A stretch of DNA of 44,864 bases from an uncultured Acidimicrobiales bacterium (GTDB taxonomy: Bacteria > Actinomycetota > Acidimicrobiia > Acidimicrobiales > SHLQ01). Each line of letters begins with the position of its first letter. The first letter of the stretch is position 1. The DNA lies in the NCBI GenBank assembly GCA_937922235.1, contig CAKZVC010000053.1, forward strand, positions 1-44,864, given 5' to 3'. This document shows, one piece after another, positions 40,160 to 44,864 of this stretch. The translations under genes were made by a program, and so were the position numbers. The notes under the pieces are model-generated. The model worked only from the letters and a program-made list of their open reading frames with translations, searched no databases and was not told the origin of the DNA.

Positions 40160-41554
40160 ATGAAGATTTACGACACGCTCCAAGACACCCTTGTCGATTT
40201 CGTTCCCCGCAAAGAAGGCGAAGTTTCGCTGTACGCGTGTGGCCCGACGGTCTACAGCCATCCGCACCTCGGGCATGCCCGCCAGGCAATGACGTACGAC
40301 ATCATGCGTCGCTACTTGGAGTGGAACGGGCTCCACGTCCACCACGTAGCGAACGTCACCGACATCGACGACAAGATCATCAACCGCGCCCTTGAGGAAG
40401 GGCGCACCGAGGGTGAGGTCGCCGCAGAATGGAAAGCGGTCTACGACGAAGCCATGGACGCGCTGAACATTCTGCGCCCGCTCGATCGGCCCCATGCCAC
40501 CGAGTACATCGACGAGATGGTCGCGATGATCCACACCCTTGTCGACAACGGTTCGGCCTACGCCAACGACTCCGGCGTCTACCTGCGGGTGCGCTCCGTC
40601 GAGGGCTACGGCGCGCTCGTACATCGAACCCCCGATGAGCTCGCCGAAGGGGCCGGTGCTCGAGTTGAGGTCGACGACAACAAGGAAGACCCGCTCGACT
40701 TCGCACTCTGGAAGGCAGCCAAGCCAGGTGAACCGACATGGGATTCCCCGTGGGGCCCGGGCCGCCCTGGTTGGCACATCGAGTGCGCTGCGATGAGCCT
40801 CGACATTCTGGGCGATGGCTTCGATCTTCATGGCGGAGGCAACGACCTCGTCTTCCCACACCACACAAACGAGCGTGCCGAGGCCATCGCCGCGGGACGC
40901 GAGTTTGCTCGCTACTGGCTGCACAACGGCATGTTGAACACTGGCGGCGAGAAGATGTCGAAATCTCTCAACAACTTCCAGACGATTCAGTCGATGCTCG
41001 ACGAGAACCCGCTGAACGCACGCGGCCTTCGCCTGTTGCTTCTACAGACGCACTATCGCAAGACGCTCGAACTCGACGACGACTCGATGGCGCAAGCCCA
41101 CGAGGGTGTAAAGCGTCTCGATGCAATGGCCCGCAAGGCCGCCAATGGTGGCCTCGACATGACCAGCACCGCTCGTGTCGACGACGCCATCGAACGATTC
41201 CGTGAGGCAATGGACCACGACTTTGGCACGCCCGAAGCAATGGCCGTTGTCTTCGAAACCGTTCGACGCGCAAACGGAGCCCTCGATGGTGGCGATGAAG
41301 CCGACCAGGCTCACGCACTTGCCCTCACGGCCATCGAGCTGGCAAATGTGTTCGGCCTCCAGGTGGGCCTGGACGAGGCGGCTGACGACGACGCTGCCGG
41401 CGATATCGATGCCATGGTCGCAGCCCGCACCGAAGCGAAGGCCAACAAAGACTTCGGCGAAGCCGATCGCATCCGCGATGAGCTCGCTGCCCAAGGCATC
41501 ACGGTGGAAGACACCGCCTCCGGCCCCGTCTGGTACCGAACCTGCGTTCGTTAG
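40160..41554 (+). CDS. cysS: Cysteinyl-tRNA synthetase
   Basis: A 464-residue class I aminoacyl-tRNA synthetase charging tRNA-Cys. SLYACGPTVYSHPHLGHARQ carries the HxGH-type signature and first zinc Cys. GWHIECAAMS and FPHHTNERAE give the remaining zinc ligands, and EKMSKSLNNFQT is the KMSKS loop. The C-terminal helical bundle and short tail (NKDFGEADRIRDELAAQGIT) are normal for CysS. ATG 40160 (MKIYDTLQDTLVDF) is the start. The stop overlaps the stop of the converging beta-propeller gene by 4 bases. Its paralogue mshC is immediately upstream. Confidence 0.95.
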   Translation: MKIYDTLQDTLVDFVPRKEGEVSLYACGPTVYSHPHLGHARQAMTYDIMRRYLEWNGLHVHHVANVTDIDDKIINRALEEGRTEGEVAAEWKAVYDEAMDALNILRPLDRPHATEYIDEMVAMIHTLVDNGSAYANDSGVYLRVRSVEGYGALVHRTPDELAEGAGARVEVDDNKEDPLDFALWKAAKPGEPTWDSPWGPGRPGWHIECAAMSLDILGDGFDLHGGGNDLVFPHHTNERAEAIAAGREFARYWLHNGMLNTGGEKMSKSLNNFQTIQSMLDENPLNARGLRLLLLQTHYRKTLELDDDSMAQAHEGVKRLDAMARKAANGGLDMTSTARVDDAIERFREAMDHDFGTPEAMAVVFETVRRANGALDGGDEADQAHALALTAIELANVFGLQVGLDEAADDDAAGDIDAMVAARTEAKANKDFGEADRIRDELAAQGITVEDTASGPVWYRTCVR

Positions 41555-43212
41555 TCGCGGATGCCGTAGACGCCGCCGCTTCGGGTGCCGACCACGATCG
41601 TGCCATCCCACACCGCCGGTGTTGACTCGATACAGGCATCGTCGAGTCGCAACGCCCAAAGTTCCGGAGGCTGCACTCGAACGTCGGTGACGTCGTAGCC
41701 GCGGAGCGTTCCGAAACAGTCGCCCATGATGAGCACGTCATCGACCACCACTGGTGACTGCCAAAGATGAAAGCGCAAGTCGTCGATCGACCACAGATCG
41801 GCGCCGGTCGTGCGATCGACGGCCCGGAACATGCCGCCCTGGCTTGCGAAGATGACCGCGCCGTCGTGCAACGCCGGCGTTCCCCAAATGCCCGTGTTGA
41901 GGCCTTGGTTTTCCTGCACTGACCACACCAGAGCCTCTTCGTCTTCCTTCGTCGGGTCGAGCTTGATCAGTTGGCCGAGCTCCCTCGACCTTGCGTTGCC
42001 TCGCTCAAATTCAGCGGCGACGTAGAGCATGCCGTCCTCGTCCACCACGATCGACGCATCGACATCGTCACCGACCCAATAGCGGAATACTCGTGTCGGG
42101 TCTTCGCCGGTGCGAAGGCCAGCGAGATCCCAACCCTGTACGAGACCGCCCGAGTTCGCAAAGTACAGCGTGTCGCCACTGATCGCGACGGAGTTCTCGA
42201 TCGAGACGTTGTCGCCAACAGCACGGAGCAGCTCGTCGTCCCAGCCGGGTGCGTCAAAGACCAGCTCGGGGTCGACGCTGACAAAGCCCTCGTCCGTCCA
42301 GGAGCGATTGAGTTTCACAATGTGGATACGGCTGTTCTCGCCACCGATAAAGAGCCAGTCGTCGAGGACGAGGCCAGCACCGTCCCAGTCGTTGTTCCAC
42401 TTGCGAGGACCCACCGATTCGGCATCGAGCTTCCATAGTTCGACCGGTTCGCCTTGGTCGAAGGAGATCACCCGGTAGAAGTTGTCGCGAGAACCGGAGT
42501 AGACGAGCGGGAATCCGTCGGGGTCGACCGTCACCGAGCCCTTGATGATGTCGTTCGTTTGGAACTTCTCAAGGAGTGGCTCGCCCGTCTCGGCATCGAG
42601 AAAGTGCACCGCACCGTCAAGTGCGCCAAAGATGGACCACAATCGCCCATCGAGACGGAAGAGCGTTGGCTGACCGGTCCAACCGGTTCCACACCAGCCG
42701 CGGACTTGCCCTCCGACCGAGGAGGAGCGACACAAGCCGCCTTCCTTGGGATATCGCCAGACAACCTCGGGAGTTTCGGGCACTGGACCGCGCCCGTAGA
42801 ACGATCGAGTCGGTGATCCTCGGAAGGTCAGTAGGCCATCGATGTTTTGCGGGGGTGACATGTTGACCATGCGCGGATCAACAAACACTGACGTATCGAA
42901 TTCGATGGTTGGCTCGGCCGTCTTGTCGGCAGGGGCAGCGAAGGGCCCGACCACCGGATCGTCGAGCGCGTCGTCTCCGCTTTGATCGCCAGGGATCAGA
43001 AAGTCGACGGTGGTCGTTCGAATCGATTCGGACACAGGTAACGCAAACAGCACTACTGCCGCGAGCCCGCCAAAAATGCCGAGCGAGAGCCCGGTACGGA
43101 ACCGATCAACGCCCCGAGCCTTGCGCTTGCGGCGTGGCGGTCCGGCAGATGGCGCGGCATCAGGAAGTTGGACAGATGCCTCGTCGTGCGAGACCTGCCG
43201 TCGGCGGATCAC
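41551..43212 (-). CDS. Membrane-anchored PQQ-repeat beta-propeller protein
   Basis: A 553-residue protein. A basic cytoplasmic N-terminus with PRRKRKARGVDRFRTG precedes one helix (about 43-63, LGIFGGLAAVVLFALPV), and the rest is extracytoplasmic. Repeats of the PQQ/BamB-like kind occur, for example WSIFGALDGAVHFLDAETGE, ALHDGAVIFASQGGMFRAVD and VVDDVLIMGDCFGTLRGYDV, ending DGTIVVGTRSGGVYGIRD, which gives about seven blades. No catalytic residues or PQQ-binding tryptophan docking motif can be assigned, so it is probably a scaffold or sensor. It lies 14 bases after the DUF3499 gene stop and may be in one transcript with it. Confidence 0.8.
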   Translation of the reverse strand: MIRRRQVSHDEASVQLPDAAPSAGPPRRKRKARGVDRFRTGLSLGIFGGLAAVVLFALPVSESIRTTTVDFLIPGDQSGDDALDDPVVGPFAAPADKTAEPTIEFDTSVFVDPRMVNMSPPQNIDGLLTFRGSPTRSFYGRGPVPETPEVVWRYPKEGGLCRSSSVGGQVRGWCGTGWTGQPTLFRLDGRLWSIFGALDGAVHFLDAETGEPLLEKFQTNDIIKGSVTVDPDGFPLVYSGSRDNFYRVISFDQGEPVELWKLDAESVGPRKWNNDWDGAGLVLDDWLFIGGENSRIHIVKLNRSWTDEGFVSVDPELVFDAPGWDDELLRAVGDNVSIENSVAISGDTLYFANSGGLVQGWDLAGLRTGEDPTRVFRYWVGDDVDASIVVDEDGMLYVAAEFERGNARSRELGQLIKLDPTKEDEEALVWSVQENQGLNTGIWGTPALHDGAVIFASQGGMFRAVDRTTGADLWSIDDLRFHLWQSPVVVDDVLIMGDCFGTLRGYDVTDVRVQPPELWALRLDDACIESTPAVWDGTIVVGTRSGGVYGIRD

Positions 43213-43226
43213 TGTCGTTCGCTCGG

Positions 43227-43922
43227 TTACGACACAGCAACGTGGGGTTCTGCATCGAGCGGCGGAAACGGAAGTTCCACGTCATAGCTCGTTGCAGGGG
43301 GCCGGGCGTTCCGACGGCTGGCGAGGTCACGGACCGTCGCTACATCTCCGTCGTCGTCGCCATCGGCTGTCGCCGTACGTTGCGTTCGCGGTTCGCGCCG
43401 TCCGCTCTGATCGCGATCTGCTTCGCGGGCCCGGGCCGAATCGACTTCGCGATCGGGGCCATGGAACGCCCGGTGGAGCAGGGATCCTGCCGATGGAACG
43501 TCGGGGGCGTCGTCGTAGTTGGCACTGTCGTGCGATGCGCTCTGTTCGACAGGCGCATCGTCGTTCGCGTTGGCGAGGAACCAGGGTGCATCTCGGGTGT
43601 GCATGCGCCGCGGTGCCGGTTCGGACTGGTCTTGAGCAGCGTCGTTACTCGCGGCTACGCCAGGAGCCTCTTCATGCAGTTCGACCTCGTCGGTGCTCGG
43701 GGCGGCGTCGACCGCCTCAACCGGTGCGATCTGCTCGTTCGGGTCAAGGCCGACCCACTCCCACCCATCGGGGGCAGAAAAGCGAGCCGCGTGAGATCCG
43801 CAGAGCGCAATAGACGATGCGGTCGCTTCGCGACGCTCAACAACCTGACAATGGGCTGCGTTGACGTCGAACCAACGCTCCGCCACGTCAGAACACGTGG
43901 GTTTTGCACACAGCCGTGACAT
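43227..43922 (-). CDS. DUF3499-like protein
   Basis: A 231-residue protein. The first 60 residues, MSRLCAKPTCSDVAERWFDV onwards to ALCGSHAARFSAPDGWEWVG, match the actinobacterial DUF3499 domain, with CxxxxC and CxxH zinc-finger-like ligands (Cys5, Cys10, Cys41, His44). The remaining 170 residues are acidic, low-complexity and probably disordered, ending RPPATSYDVELPFPPLDAE. In many actinobacteria DUF3499 genes are next to whiB-type or nucleotide-sugar genes; no such neighbour is here. Function unknown; zinc or nucleic-acid binding is plausible. Confidence 0.75.
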   Translation of the reverse strand: MSRLCAKPTCSDVAERWFDVNAAHCQVVERREATASSIALCGSHAARFSAPDGWEWVGLDPNEQIAPVEAVDAAPSTDEVELHEEAPGVAASNDAAQDQSEPAPRRMHTRDAPWFLANANDDAPVEQSASHDSANYDDAPDVPSAGSLLHRAFHGPDREVDSARAREADRDQSGRREPRTQRTATADGDDDGDVATVRDLASRRNARPPATSYDVELPFPPLDAEPHVAVS

Positions 43923-44074
43923 ATCCGAACTCTACCAATGCGCCTGCGCAAAGTACATCTGTGTGGTTTACTTCCGGTCACGGGGTCGTGAAGCTCCCCG
44001 AAAACCAACAATTTCTGGTTCATTTGCCAAGTCACTAGCCTTCAGGGCACCAACTCTTCTGCCGAACGGAAACC

Positions 44075-44500
44075 ATGCGCAAGACCAGGTCGACCGCTCC
44101 CCCACGCCGACGCAATCTCGCCGAGGACGAACTCCAAGCCTTTCACCACATTGCCGATGGGCTGCTCAGTCGCGTCCGGTTGATCCGTACGAACCTGCTC
44201 CCACCCGCCGCCGACGGTATGACTGTTGGCCGGTTCGTGTTCCTCCGCGGCGACCACATCGAGCATGCGGGGTCATCGCTACTTGCTCACGAACTTGTCC
44301 ACGTGCGTCAGTTCGCCGAGATGGGTGCGCCCCGGTTCTTTGCTGCCTATTTCGGAGCGTATTTCCGGAATCTGCGACGGACGAAGAGCCATCGCCAGGC
44401 GTACCTTGACATCCCGCTTGAGCAAGAGGCGCGGGCGGTTGCTAACCAGTGGCGCGCCGAGCAGCGGGCTCGAATCCAAGCCTCAAAACCCGACGCGTAA
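44075..44500 (+). CDS. Small zincin-type (DUF4157-like) putative metallopeptidase
   Basis: A 141-residue protein. LLAHELVHVRQ (His72, Glu73, His76) is a zincin HExxH motif, and IPLEQEARA (Glu116 or Glu118) is the likely third zinc ligand, the layout of the DUF4157/small metallopeptidase group found alone or fused in actinobacteria. GRFVFLRGDHIEHAGSSL precedes it. The N-terminus is basic (RKTRSTAPPRRRN) and there is no signal peptide, so export is not evident. The substrate is unknown; it may be an inactive scaffold. It is preceded by CGGAAACC and followed 76 bases later by the zinc-ribbon gene. Confidence 0.65.
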   Translation: MRKTRSTAPPRRRNLAEDELQAFHHIADGLLSRVRLIRTNLLPPAADGMTVGRFVFLRGDHIEHAGSSLLAHELVHVRQFAEMGAPRFFAAYFGAYFRNLRRTKSHRQAYLDIPLEQEARAVANQWRAEQRARIQASKPDA

Positions 44501-44576
44501 CTGCTCGTGGAAAGCGAATAGGTGAAGTGAGCCGCGATGCTCACATGTTGATGATGCTGGCCGATGGATCTAGGCC

Positions 44577-44864
44577 ATGGCTGCGTCATCTGACTTCGAA
44601 TGCTACTTGTGTGGGTCACACAACGAGCCTGACGCGTCTTTTTGTGTTCGCTGTAACGGGCAGCTTCTGCACATCCCTTCCGAGCCAGACCCGGCTCCGG
44701 CAGCAACCGCTGCGCCAGCTGCCGACAGACTGGCCGAGCTCGATGACCTCCGCGAATCCGACGATTCCTCTGACAACGAAGCGGGTGGCACGAAGCGGTT
44801 CAAATCGCGTCGAGGTCGCACCGTCAACTTGGAAGATCAACGGCTTTCCGACGCACTCGGACTG
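44577..44864 (+). CDS. Zinc-ribbon protein, N-terminal part (3' truncated by window edge)
   Basis: An open frame from ATG 44577 to the window end (96 codons, no stop). FECYLCGSHNEPDASFCVRC holds two CxxC knuckles (Cys9, Cys12, Cys23, Cys26) typical of a double-zinc-ribbon (DZR/zinc-ribbon_2) domain. Then an Ala/Pro-rich acidic linker and FKSRRGRTVNLEDQRLSDAL follow. Such proteins often continue into a transmembrane or FHA-like domain; this cannot be seen. No ribosome binding site is obvious. Confidence 0.6.
   Translation, partial: MAASSDFECYLCGSHNEPDASFCVRCNGQLLHIPSEPDPAPAATAAPAADRLAELDDLRESDDSSDNEAGGTKRFKSRRGRTVNLEDQRLSDALGL

Noticed and set aside
42909..43919. 336-codon plus-strand frame
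   Set aside because: Antisense to the beta-propeller and DUF3499 genes; Arg/Cys-rich composition is typical of a shadow frame.

Overview
The window is about 62% GC, densely packed on both strands, and reads as a high-GC Actinomycetota chromosome, most probably class Acidimicrobiia (an Ilumatobacter-like lineage). This is an inference from gene content: a mycothiol ligase (MshC), a DUF3499 protein, a bifunctional HAD-PlsC acyltransferase of the Mycobacterium tuberculosis Rv2483c type, two WS/DGAT-family acyltransferases, a pentose phosphate operon without opcA, and secreted proteins with a Cys-containing RTX repeat module. There is no phage, insertion sequence or CRISPR array. Apart from one sRNA-bearing intergenic region the window looks like core and lineage-specific chromosome.

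Layout. 1-3.4 kb: the end of a haloalkane-dehalogenase-like hydrolase, then a minus-strand gnd-zwf-pgl operon (oxidative pentose phosphate pathway). 3.5-13.6 kb: a PrmA-like methyltransferase and an envelope block with two OmpA-domain anchors, an OsmC protein, an M23 peptidase and two CAP/SCP proteins. Three of these carry RTX repeats. 13.7-14.2 kb: rpmB-rpmG with a strong terminator. 14.2-21.3 kb: a DUF4440 protein with a DivIVA-like tail, an HtrA protease, a tandem GT2 glycosyltransferase with a short repeat inserted in frame, a lipoprotein, a DUF533 protein and a hydrolase.

21.3-27.5 kb is a neutral-lipid cluster on the minus strand: HAD-PlsC and a WS/DGAT (ATGA overlap), then a Lys/Ala-tailed HBHA/TadA-like or phasin-like protein, an XRE regulator resembling Rv0474, a patatin and a second, motif-altered WS/DGAT. 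Two 18-bp dyads lie upstream of the structural gene and are candidate operators for the XRE protein. A reasonable working model is that PlsC makes phosphatidate, WS/DGAT makes triacylglycerol or wax ester, the Lys-tailed protein coats lipid bodies, and the patatin mobilises the store under XRE control.

27.5-37.7 kb: a methyltransferase, tRNA-Arg(CCT), a 34-residue membrane peptide coupled to an MFS transporter, a second patatin, a DedA protein, a MacB/FtsX-type ABC exporter, and an unusual HTH-transmembrane-metallopeptidase protein. 37.7-38.2 kb is the only gene-free stretch longer than 300 bases. It encodes, on the minus strand, what looks like a 155-nt RNA of four hairpins, three with C-rich loops, reminiscent of the actinobacterial 6C RNA. 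38.2-44.9 kb: a DUF4230-like protein, mshC and cysS in tandem, a membrane-anchored beta-propeller, DUF3499, a small zincin and the start of a zinc-ribbon protein.

The strongest candidates for something undescribed are the C-rich-loop RNA, the dispersed 60-bp repeat that inserted in frame into the glycosyltransferase, the lipid-body cluster with its twin operators, and the HTH-TM-metallopeptidase.
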